DNA from: JBDSLU01 sp039916225
GTDB lineage: Bacteria > Acidobacteriota > Vicinamibacteria > Vicinamibacterales > Vicinamibacteraceae
Reading direction: 5' to 3'
Assembly: GCA_039916225.1 (NCBI GenBank)
Contig: JBDSLU010000538.1
Span: 1-5,673, forward strand
Length of the DNA: 5,673 nt
In this document: positions 1 through 5,600 of the stretch, in pieces
Numbering within the stretch: the stretch's first letter is position 1
Layout: each line of letters begins with the position of its first letter
Translations under genes and position numbers: made by a program
The notes under the pieces: model-generated
The model's database searches: none
What the model saw: only the letters and a program-made list of their open reading frames with translations
Told to the model about the DNA's origin: nothing

Positions 1-1458
1 ATGGCCCGGTTCCTCCAGCGCGGCGCGATCCTGGATCGCAGCGGCCTGCCGATTGCCATGGACTCGACGCTCGACGTCACCACGCACGCCAAGGAGTACG
101 CCGCGCTCGGCGTCGGTCCGTGCGGCACGGCGGACGGCGGTGCCACGGCGGTCCGGAGACGGCTCGATGCCCCCGGAAAGAACGGCTCCGCGGCCCGCGC
201 CCAGTCCGCGGCAGGCGCCCCGCCTCGCGTTCCCGCCGAGCGCTGCTATCCCCTCGGCGGCGGCGCCTTCCATCTGCTCGGCGACTCGGTCTCGAAGGCC
301 AACTGGGCGGCGACCAATTCCTCGTTCGTGGAACGCGACTTCGACGCCCGCCTGCGCGGCTACCAGGACTACTCCGAGCTGCTGGCGCTCTGGGACCATC
401 GGGACGATCCGCTCCACCTGGGTGCGCGCGCCATCCGCGACCGGCCGCGCGACGTGAAGCTGACCATCGACGCCCGCCTGCAGGCCCGCGCCTCGTCGAT
501 CCTCGGCCGGCGTCTCGGCGACCTCGGCCTCTCCAAGGGAGCGGTCGTCGTGCTCGACGTCGCGACCGGTGACGTCCTGGCGTCGGTCAGCGCGCCGTGG
601 CCGCGCCTCGATCGCGGGCGCGTCGGCCTCGAGGAGGATGCTCAGCGTCCGGAGCTGCCGCTGCTCGATCGGGCGCGCTACGGCCAGTATCCGCCCGGGT
701 CGACCTTCAAGCTGGTGACCGCGGCGGCGGCGCTGCGAGCGTCCTCGGACGTCGCGGAGCGGCACTTCGATTGCCGGCCGCTGCCGGACGGGCGCGTCGG
801 CATCCAGCTCCCCGGCTGGCGGCGTCCGGTCCGCGACGACGTCACGGATCATGCGGCGCACGGCGACGTGACGCTGGACGAGGGCCTGCGCGTCTCGTGC
901 AACGCCTACTTCGCGCAGCTCGGCATGGCGGTCGGCCCGCGCACGCTGAAGGGCACCGCCGACGCGTTCGAGCTCGCGACCTCGACCCAGGACACCGTCG
1001 ACGACTTGAAGGCGCAGTTGCCCTGGGCCTCGTACGGGCAGGCCGAAGTGCTCGCCTCGCCGTTCCGCATGGCGCGCGTCGCGGCGACGATGGCGGCCCA
1101 TGGCGAGATGGCGCCCGGTCGCTGGGTGCTCGACCCGCAGCAGGTCGCAGTCCCGACACGGCGGATCCTCGAGCCGGCGGCCGCGGATCGCATCGCGCGG
1201 GCGATGCGCCGGGTCGTGACCGGGGGCACCGCGTCGTCGCTGGCCGGCCACGAAGCCGAGATCTCCGGCAAGACCGGCACCGCGGAGATCGCCGGCGCGC
1301 CGTCGCACTCGTGGTTCATCGGCTTCGCGCCCGCGGCGGGGCCAAAGCGGATCGCCATCGCCGTGATCGTCGAGAATGGGGGCTACGGCGCCCGGGCGGC
1401 CGTCCCGCTCGCCGGCGACGTGGTGTCGGCGGCCCGCAGTCTCGGGATCATTCCGTAG
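1..1458 (+). CDS. Class B penicillin-binding protein (PbpA-like peptidoglycan transpeptidase), probably 5'-partial
   Basis: This is a D,D-transpeptidase that cross-links peptidoglycan stem peptides on the outer face of the cytoplasmic membrane. All three active-site motifs are visible: the acylated serine in PPGSTFK (S234, K237), SCN (S299-N301) and SGKTGTAE (K424-G426). The segment LQRGAILDRSGLPIA (residues 5-19) is the conserved start of the class B pedestal domain, and RPRDVKLTIDARLQ (148-161) leads into the transpeptidase domain. The short pedestal, with a Gly/Ala/Arg-rich stretch at about 36-80, resembles the mycobacterial PbpA layout more than FtsI or PBP2. Family members normally have about 40 residues with a membrane anchor before the RG..LDR motif; here only six precede it. 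The ATG at position 1 is therefore probably internal, or the protein continues upstream, possibly as a fusion to a RodA/FtsW-type glycosyltransferase. The end is secure (TAG 1456-1458). The FHA-protein gene follows after 14 nt, suggesting one operon. Family is sure; subtype and start are not. Confidence 0.93.
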   Translation: MARFLQRGAILDRSGLPIAMDSTLDVTTHAKEYAALGVGPCGTADGGATAVRRRLDAPGKNGSAARAQSAAGAPPRVPAERCYPLGGGAFHLLGDSVSKANWAATNSSFVERDFDARLRGYQDYSELLALWDHRDDPLHLGARAIRDRPRDVKLTIDARLQARASSILGRRLGDLGLSKGAVVVLDVATGDVLASVSAPWPRLDRGRVGLEEDAQRPELPLLDRARYGQYPPGSTFKLVTAAAALRASSDVAERHFDCRPLPDGRVGIQLPGWRRPVRDDVTDHAAHGDVTLDEGLRVSCNAYFAQLGMAVGPRTLKGTADAFELATSTQDTVDDLKAQLPWASYGQAEVLASPFRMARVAATMAAHGEMAPGRWVLDPQQVAVPTRRILEPAAADRIARAMRRVVTGGTASSLAGHEAEISGKTGTAEIAGAPSHSWFIGFAPAAGPKRIAIAVIVENGGYGARAAVPLAGDVVSAARSLGIIP

Positions 1459-1472
1459 CCCCTGAGTCAGAA

Positions 1473-2303
1473 ATGCCCATCCAGTTTCGCGACCGCCTGG
1501 TCCGGCTCGAAGGCACGCTCGAGCGCCTGGTCGGCGGGCGCCCGCCGCGCGAGCCGTTGGAAATCCGCCGCGCCGTCGTCGAGAGCCTGACTGGCGACGT
1601 CCGCCCGGTCGGCGGCGGCCGCCGGGTGCTGCCGGTCGGCCGGGTCACGGTCGCCATCGTGGCCACGGACGCCACCGAGAAGCGGCTCTTCAAGGAAGCC
1701 CTGGTCGGCCCCGACGGAGTCGAGGCCGATCTCCGCCGGGCGCTGGACGCGGCCGGCGCCGAGTGGCCGCGCGGTTTCTCGCTGACGGTGAAGTTCGTCA
1801 AGGCGGCCGGCGACGACTGGCGCAGCGGCGCCCGCTTCCACGTCACCGCCGGCGATGCGGGGGCGCCGGCGCCGGCCGCCGAACCAGAGACCGGCTCCAT
1901 CGCAGCGCCGGCGCCGGCCGTCGCACCGACGCTGGTGCTGCGCGTCACGCACGGCCAGGCCAAGCCGCGCACGGTCACCTGCGACGGCGAGCGCGTGAAC
2001 ATCGGGCGCCAGCCCACCGTCGCCGACGCCGGCGGACGCGTCGTGCGCCGCAACGACATCGCCTTCATCGGCGAGGACGAGGTCAGTCGATCGGTGTCGC
2101 GGGCACACGCCCACGTCGCGTGGATCCCGACTGCCGGCACCTACCGCGTCTTCGACGAGCAGAGCTCGCACGGCACCGTAGTCACCCGCGCCGGCCGCCT
2201 GATCCAGGTGCCGCCGGGCCGCGATGGCTTGAAGCTCGCCGCCGGCGACGAGGTGCACGTGGGCCGGGCAGTCGTCGTAGTCGAGATCACACCTCGCTCA
2301 TGA
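1473..2303 (+). CDS. FhaA-like protein: DUF3662-type N-terminal domain plus C-terminal FHA domain
   Basis: This is a 276-residue, probably cytoplasmic adaptor that would bind phosphothreonine on partner proteins. The C-terminal part (about 153-272) is an FHA domain: NIGR (176-179), VSRAH (208-212) and SSHGT (231-235) match the GR, SxxH and NG(T) signatures. The usual Asn before Gly is His233, and the loop before SRAH repeats the motif (VSRSVSR, 204-210). Residues 1-125 resemble the FhaA N-terminal domain (Pfam DUF3662 type): an opening basic/amphipathic helix, PLEIRRAVVESL, RVLPVGRVTVAI, then a helix and FSLTVKFV. This assignment is by eye against remembered mycobacterial FhaA. A Pro/Ala linker (about 128-152) joins the halves. 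No signal peptide or membrane span is seen. The ATG at 1473 was chosen because it follows the upstream stop by 14 nt and begins the conserved domain; no clear Shine-Dalgarno precedes it. The same frame is open upstream to 597, but that part is a shadow of the transpeptidase gene. The stop overlaps the next start. Confidence 0.87.
   Translation: MPIQFRDRLVRLEGTLERLVGGRPPREPLEIRRAVVESLTGDVRPVGGGRRVLPVGRVTVAIVATDATEKRLFKEALVGPDGVEADLRRALDAAGAEWPRGFSLTVKFVKAAGDDWRSGARFHVTAGDAGAPAPAAEPETGSIAAPAPAVAPTLVLRVTHGQAKPRTVTCDGERVNIGRQPTVADAGGRVVRRNDIAFIGEDEVSRSVSRAHAHVAWIPTAGTYRVFDEQSSHGTVVTRAGRLIQVPPGRDGLKLAAGDEVHVGRAVVVVEITPRS
1863..1920 (+). repeat. 16-bp direct repeat in the Pro/Ala linker of the FHA protein
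   Basis: GCGCCGGCGCCGGCCG occurs exactly at 1863-1878 and again at 1905-1920. The copies start 42 bp (14 codons) apart, so both are in the same frame and encode an Ala-Pro-Ala-Pro-Ala-type run. It lies in the linker between the two domains. It most likely reflects low-complexity linker coding in GC-rich DNA or a small in-frame duplication, rather than a regulatory element. Confidence 0.7.
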
Positions 2304-3256
2304 CCCCTTCACCTCTTCGCCTCGCGCTGCTCGCGCTCGTCCTCTCCGTGTTCAGCGCCGGCCGCGCCGGCGCCCAGCCCAAGCCGCTCGCCGAGGGCGC
2401 CACGGTCGAGCCCAACGTCGTCTACGGCATGTACTCCGGGCTGGCGCTGGTGCTCGACGTGCACACGCCGGCGACGCCGAACGGCTACGGTGTGATCTTC
2501 ATCTCCGGCAGCGGCTGGCAGGCACCGACGACCTACGACGCGACACCGCTCAAGCAGAACCAGATACCGATCTGGGGACCGTCTCTGTTGAAGGCCGGCT
2601 ACACGGTCTTCGCCCTCAACCATCGCGCCGTGCCGCGCTTCCACTACCCTGGCGCCGTCGAGGACGTGCAGCGCGCCGTCCGGTTCGTCAGGCACCACGC
2701 CAAGGACTACCGCATCGATCCGACGCGCATCGGCGGGATGGGCGGATCGTCCGGTGGTCACCTCATCGCCTTGACCGCGATGCTCGCCGCAACCGGCATC
2801 GCCGACGACCCCGACCCGGTCAACCGCGAGCCGGCCACGCTGCAGGCGATCGTGCTGCGAGCCACCCCGACCGACCTCGTCGCGCAGGCCAAGGCCGACA
2901 CCGGCGGGGGCGTCACCGGGTTCCTCGAGTTCCCCTGGCCGTCCGACCCGGCCAACCTCAAGCAGTATCCAAAGACCGAACGCACCTACCGTGAGGCCTC
3001 TCCGTCGTCGCACGTCTCGCCGACGTCGCCGCCGACCCTGCTGATCCACGGAGACGCCGACGAGTCGGTGCCCTTCGACGAGTCGGTCGCAATGGAGGCC
3101 GCCCTGAAGAAGGCCGGAGTCCCTGCCGGACTGGTCCGGGTGCCTGGCGGCGCCCATGGGGCCGATTTCGGCGCCGGTACCAAGCCGCGGCCCGACTGGC
3201 CGGACTTCCTGGGCTCGGCGGTGCGCTGGTACGACACCCACCTCCGGCGGTCGTGA
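2300..3256 (+). CDS. Secreted alpha/beta hydrolase (BD-FAE/esterase-like)
   Basis: This is a 318-residue exported serine hydrolase; substrate unknown, with an ester or small acyl group likely. The N-terminus is a signal peptide: MTPSPLR, a hydrophobic run LALLALVLSVFSA, then a likely signal peptidase I site after AGA (A25|Q26). The fold signatures are in order: the nucleophile elbow GGSSGGH (148-154, catalytic Ser150), HGDADESVPF (250-259, probable acid Asp254) and GGAHG (283-287, catalytic His286). PTRIGGMGGS just before the nucleophile is typical of the acetyl-esterase/feruloyl-esterase-like (BD-FAE) group. The oxyanion strand reads FISGSGW (67-73), where many relatives have HGGGW. Length fits a complete single-domain enzyme. 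The ATG overlaps the FHA-gene stop (ATGA, 2300-2303), implying translational coupling, and the signal peptide starts exactly there. The co-operonic position beside a transpeptidase may suggest cell-envelope work, but this is inference. Family confidence is high; substrate confidence is low. Confidence 0.92.
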   Translation: MTPSPLRLALLALVLSVFSAGRAGAQPKPLAEGATVEPNVVYGMYSGLALVLDVHTPATPNGYGVIFISGSGWQAPTTYDATPLKQNQIPIWGPSLLKAGYTVFALNHRAVPRFHYPGAVEDVQRAVRFVRHHAKDYRIDPTRIGGMGGSSGGHLIALTAMLAATGIADDPDPVNREPATLQAIVLRATPTDLVAQAKADTGGGVTGFLEFPWPSDPANLKQYPKTERTYREASPSSHVSPTSPPTLLIHGDADESVPFDESVAMEAALKKAGVPAGLVRVPGGAHGADFGAGTKPRPDWPDFLGSAVRWYDTHLRRS

Positions 3257-3306
3257 GCCCACGCTCCCAGGACCCTGGCGGGACCGAATCCTGACAAACC
3301 CGACCC

Positions 3307-3335
3307 TTTCAGTCCGTGATGCTTTCTGCTACGAT
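3307..3335 (+). promoter_or_regulatory. Possible feoAB promoter (weak)
   Basis: The gap before feoA becomes richer in A+T from about 3287. TACGAT at 3330-3335 matches four of six bases of a sigma-70 -10 element and would put the transcription start near 3342, giving a leader of about 35 nt. No good -35 sits at the right distance: the interval at 3307-3313 (TTTCAGT) is poor. CTGACA at 3291-3296 resembles a -35 but is 33 nt away, too far to pair with it. The 120-nt gap between two closely packed gene groups is the main reason to expect a promoter here. Confidence 0.3.
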
Positions 3336-3339
3336 CACG
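3315..3339. repeat. Inverted repeat CGTGAT-N13-ATCACG over the putative -10 region
   Basis: CGTGAT (3315-3320) and ATCACG (3334-3339) are exact reverse complements separated by 13 nt. The arm centres lie 19 bp apart, close to two helical turns, and the right arm overlaps the possible -10 hexamer. The spacing does not match the usual CRP or FNR site. It could be an operator, but six-base arms can arise by chance. Confidence 0.35.
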
Positions 3340-3344
3340 AAACT

Positions 3345-3367
3345 TGAGAACGTTCGCAGTTTGAACG
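3345..3367. promoter_or_regulatory. Candidate operator: palindrome TGaGAACGTTCgCA with an adjacent GAACG
   Basis: An uninterrupted 8-bp palindrome, GAACGTTC (3348-3355), is extended by outer matches to TGAGAACGTTCGCA (3345-3358; six of seven symmetric base pairs match). A further GAACG at 3363-3367 pairs with CGTTC at 3351-3355 across a 7-nt loop, so the same half-site occurs three times in 20 bp. The element lies between the possible -10 and the feoA start, a good place for a repressor site. It does not resemble Fur or DtxR/IdeR consensus boxes. The bound protein is unknown. Confidence 0.4.
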
Positions 3368-3376
3368 ACTGACCGA

Positions 3377-3631
3377 ATGTCCGCCAACTTTTCCCTGGCC
3401 CAACCCATCCCCCTCTCGCAGTTGCGCGCCGGCAGCACGGCGCGCCTCCATTCCGCCGAGCTGGCGAAGGACGACTGCGCCCTGCTGAAGGCCCTGGGCC
3501 TGACCGACCGCTGCCTGCTCCGGGTCTGCAAGGCCGGCGAGCCCTGCATCGTGGAGGTCAAGGCGACGCGGATCGGGCTGTCCCGTTCGCTCGCCCGCGG
3601 CGTGTTCGTGGTGCCCGAAGCGCTGGCCTGA
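3377..3631 (+). CDS. feoA: FeoA, ferrous-iron transport accessory protein
   Basis: This is a small cytoplasmic SH3-like protein that assists the FeoB ferrous-iron transporter. The 84 residues follow the FeoA pattern: PLSQLRAGSTARL (12-24) for the first strands, LLKALGLTDRCLLRV (36-50) for the helix-turn-strand, GEPCIVEVKATRIGLSRSLARGVFV (54-78) for the closing beta sheet with the conserved RIGLS..LA. Length is typical for a stand-alone FeoA. Four cysteines (C34, C46, C51, C57) are many for this size; C57 in GEPCIV is common in this branch of FeoA from memory. The ATG at 3377 is the natural start before the conserved region, with no clear Shine-Dalgarno sequence. The next gene, feoB, begins 11 nt after the stop, so the two are almost certainly co-transcribed, with the promoter likely in the upstream gap. 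Confidence 0.95.
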   Translation: MSANFSLAQPIPLSQLRAGSTARLHSAELAKDDCALLKALGLTDRCLLRVCKAGEPCIVEVKATRIGLSRSLARGVFVVPEALA

Positions 3632-3642
3632 GCGGCGCCGGC

Positions 3643-5592
3643 GTGGCCTACCGGATCGCCCTCGTCGGCAACCCGAACACGGGCAAGACCACCCTCTTCA
3701 ATCGCCTGAGCGGCGCTCGGGCCAAGACCTCGAATTTCCCCGGCACCACGACCGCGGCCCGCATCGGGCACGCGACGCTGCTCAACGGCGCCGCCCCGGT
3801 CGAGGCCGAGATCGTCGACCTGCCCGGCCTCTACCGCCTGGGCCTGTCGACGCCCGAATCGACCATCTGCCGCGAAGTCCTCGCCGGCGAAGGGCTGTAC
3901 CACAAACCCGACGCGGTGGTCGTCGTCGTCGACGCCTGCAACCTGACCCGCAACCTGGTGCTCGTCGGCGAGCTGCTGGCCTACGACGAGCCGGTCGTCG
4001 TCGCCCTGAACATGGTCGACCTCGCCCAGCGGCGCGGCCTGACCCTCGACGCCGCGGCGCTGTCGCGAGAGATCGGCTGTCCGGTGGTGGCGATCGTCGC
4101 CCGGCGCGGCGAGGCCATCGACCGCCTGACGTCGATCGTCGCTGGCGTCCTCACCCGCGGCGAATCGCACACGCCGCTGAGTCTCGACGGAGACGGCGCC
4201 CTCGAGGCATGGGCGGACAAGGCGGTCGAGGCCAGCGTCACCGGCATCGGTTCGGGCGGCGACAGCCTGACGCAGCGGCTCGACGTAGCCTTCACCCATC
4301 CGGTGCTGGGCATCCTGGTGTTCGTCGCGGTGATGGGCGGGATGTTCTGGACGCTGTTCGCGCTGGCCCAGCTCCCGATGGACCTGATCGAAGCGGTGTT
4401 CGCCCAGCTCGGCTCGTGGGTCAACACGACGCTGCCCGACGGCGCCATCCGCGATCTCACCGCCGACGGCATCATCGGCGGCATCGCCGGCACGGCGGTG
4501 TTCCTGCCGCAGATCTGCCTGCTCTTCTTCCTGATCAGCCTGCTCGAGGACACCGGCTACCTCGCGCGCGCGGCGTTCGTGATGGATCGGCTGCTCTGTC
4601 GCTTCGGGCTGCCCGGCCATGCCTTCGTGCCGCTGCTCTCGAGCCACGCCTGCGCCCTGCCGGGCATCATGTCGGCTCGCCTGATCCCGGATCGCCGCGA
4701 TCGGCTGGCGACGATCCTGGTCGCTCCGCTCATGAGCTGCTCGGCGCGGCTGCCGGTCTACGTGTTCCTGACCAGCATGTTGTTCGTCGGTCAGCCGCTC
4801 TACGCCGCGGTCGCGTTCGCCGGCTGCTACCTGCTCGGCGCGATCTCGGCCCTGGTCAGCTCCGCGGTGCTGCGACGCACGCTGGTCAAGGGCACGGCGC
4901 GGCCGATGGTGCTGGAGCTCCCGAGCTACAAGGTGCCGTCGTTCACCAACGCGCTGATCTCGGCTCGTGACCAGGGCTTCGCGTTCCTCAAGACCGCCGG
5001 CACGATCATCATGGCCATCAGCGTGGTGATGTGGTGGCTCAGCGCGTATCCGAAGGCCGGCGAGTCGCCCCAGGCGATGGCGCTGCAGCAGCGCGCGGCT
5101 GCCACGGCGGACCAGGCCGCCGCCCAGGATCTGCTCACCGAGGCCGACACGCTCCAGGCGCGCGCGCAGCAGCAGCAAAGTTTCGCCGGACGTCTCGGGC
5201 GGATCGCCCAGCCGGCCTTCGCGCCGCTCGGCTACGACTGGCAGCTCACCGTCGGCGTCCTCACCAGCTTTCTCGCCCGCGAGGTGTTCGTGTCGACGAT
5301 GTCGGTGCTGCTCGGCGGCACCGACGATCCCGACCTCGCCGACACCGGCGTGATCGCGCGCATCCGCGGCGCCCGGCGCGACGACGGCTCGCTGCTGTTC
5401 ACGCCGGCGACCTCGGCCAGCGCCCTGGTCTTCTTCGTGCTGGCGATGCAGTGCACGTCGACGCTGGCGGTCACGCGGCAGGAGACCGGCTCGATGAAGT
5501 GGGCCGGGCTCCAGCTCGCCTACATGTCGGCACTCGCCTACGTCGCCGCGCTCGTGACCTATCAGGGCCTGCGCGCCGCCGGCATCAGCTAG
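3643..5592 (+). CDS. feoB: FeoB, ferrous-iron uptake GTPase/permease
   Basis: This inner-membrane transporter takes up Fe(II), coupled to an N-terminal GTPase. In the G domain: GNPNTGKT (9-16, G1), PGTTTA (34-38, G2 threonine), DLPG (59-62, G3) and NMVD (123-126, G4). G5 is degenerate (IVARRG, 151-156), as often in FeoB. The helical region before the first span (about 160-218) looks shorter than in E. coli FeoB. The permease follows: HPVLGILVF, LLEDTGYLARAAF (300-312), SSHACALPGIM (333-343), APLMSCSARLPVY (361-373), LAREVFVSTM (544-553) and LAMQCTSTLAVTRQETGS (600-617). C337, C366 and C604 match the conserved membrane cysteines. A Gln/Ala-rich helical loop (about 470-512) sits outside the membrane core. 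The 649-residue length is shorter than the roughly 770 of E. coli. GTG at 3643 is chosen because the G1 motif begins eight residues later and feoA ends 11 nt upstream; the ribosome site is weak. No feoC follows. Function is secure. Confidence 0.97.
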   Translation: MAYRIALVGNPNTGKTTLFNRLSGARAKTSNFPGTTTAARIGHATLLNGAAPVEAEIVDLPGLYRLGLSTPESTICREVLAGEGLYHKPDAVVVVVDACNLTRNLVLVGELLAYDEPVVVALNMVDLAQRRGLTLDAAALSREIGCPVVAIVARRGEAIDRLTSIVAGVLTRGESHTPLSLDGDGALEAWADKAVEASVTGIGSGGDSLTQRLDVAFTHPVLGILVFVAVMGGMFWTLFALAQLPMDLIEAVFAQLGSWVNTTLPDGAIRDLTADGIIGGIAGTAVFLPQICLLFFLISLLEDTGYLARAAFVMDRLLCRFGLPGHAFVPLLSSHACALPGIMSARLIPDRRDRLATILVAPLMSCSARLPVYVFLTSMLFVGQPLYAAVAFAGCYLLGAISALVSSAVLRRTLVKGTARPMVLELPSYKVPSFTNALISARDQGFAFLKTAGTIIMAISVVMWWLSAYPKAGESPQAMALQQRAAATADQAAAQDLLTEADTLQARAQQQQSFAGRLGRIAQPAFAPLGYDWQLTVGVLTSFLAREVFVSTMSVLLGGTDDPDLADTGVIARIRGARRDDGSLLFTPATSASALVFFVLAMQCTSTLAVTRQETGSMKWAGLQLAYMSALAYVAALVTYQGLRAAGIS

Positions 5593-5595
5593 GAG
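5591..5595 (+). promoter_or_regulatory. Shine-Dalgarno sequence overlapping the feoB stop
   Basis: AGGAG begins inside the feoB stop codon (TAG 5590-5592) and lies 5 nt before a GTG at 5601. It is the clearest ribosome-binding site in the window, and it supports a further coding region reading out of the right edge. Confidence 0.45.
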
Positions 5596-5600
5596 CCGTG

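Noticed and set aside
597..1472. In-frame upstream extension of the FHA protein
   Set aside because: The frame is open, but the translation is Arg/Gly/Ala-rich noise overlapping the transpeptidase's catalytic domain; the conserved N-terminal domain begins at the ATG at 1473.
2309..3262. 317-codon minus-strand frame opposite the hydrolase
   Set aside because: It is an antisense shadow of the hydrolase gene with low-complexity Arg/Gly/Val composition and no recognisable motif.
3265..3283. Possible terminator after the hydrolase (CCAG-GACC-CTGG, or TCCC with GGGA)
   Set aside because: The stems are only four pairs, compete with each other, and are not followed by a T-run. A terminator may exist here but the sequence does not show one.
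3257..3376. Fur or DtxR/IdeR box upstream of feoA
   Set aside because: I looked for a GATAATGATAATCATTATC-like or TTAGGTTAGCCTAA-like sequence and found no convincing match on either strand.
4209..4970. 253-codon plus-strand frame inside feoB
   Set aside because: It is an alternative-frame shadow inside the FeoB permease region, with Arg/Ala-rich sequence and no motif.
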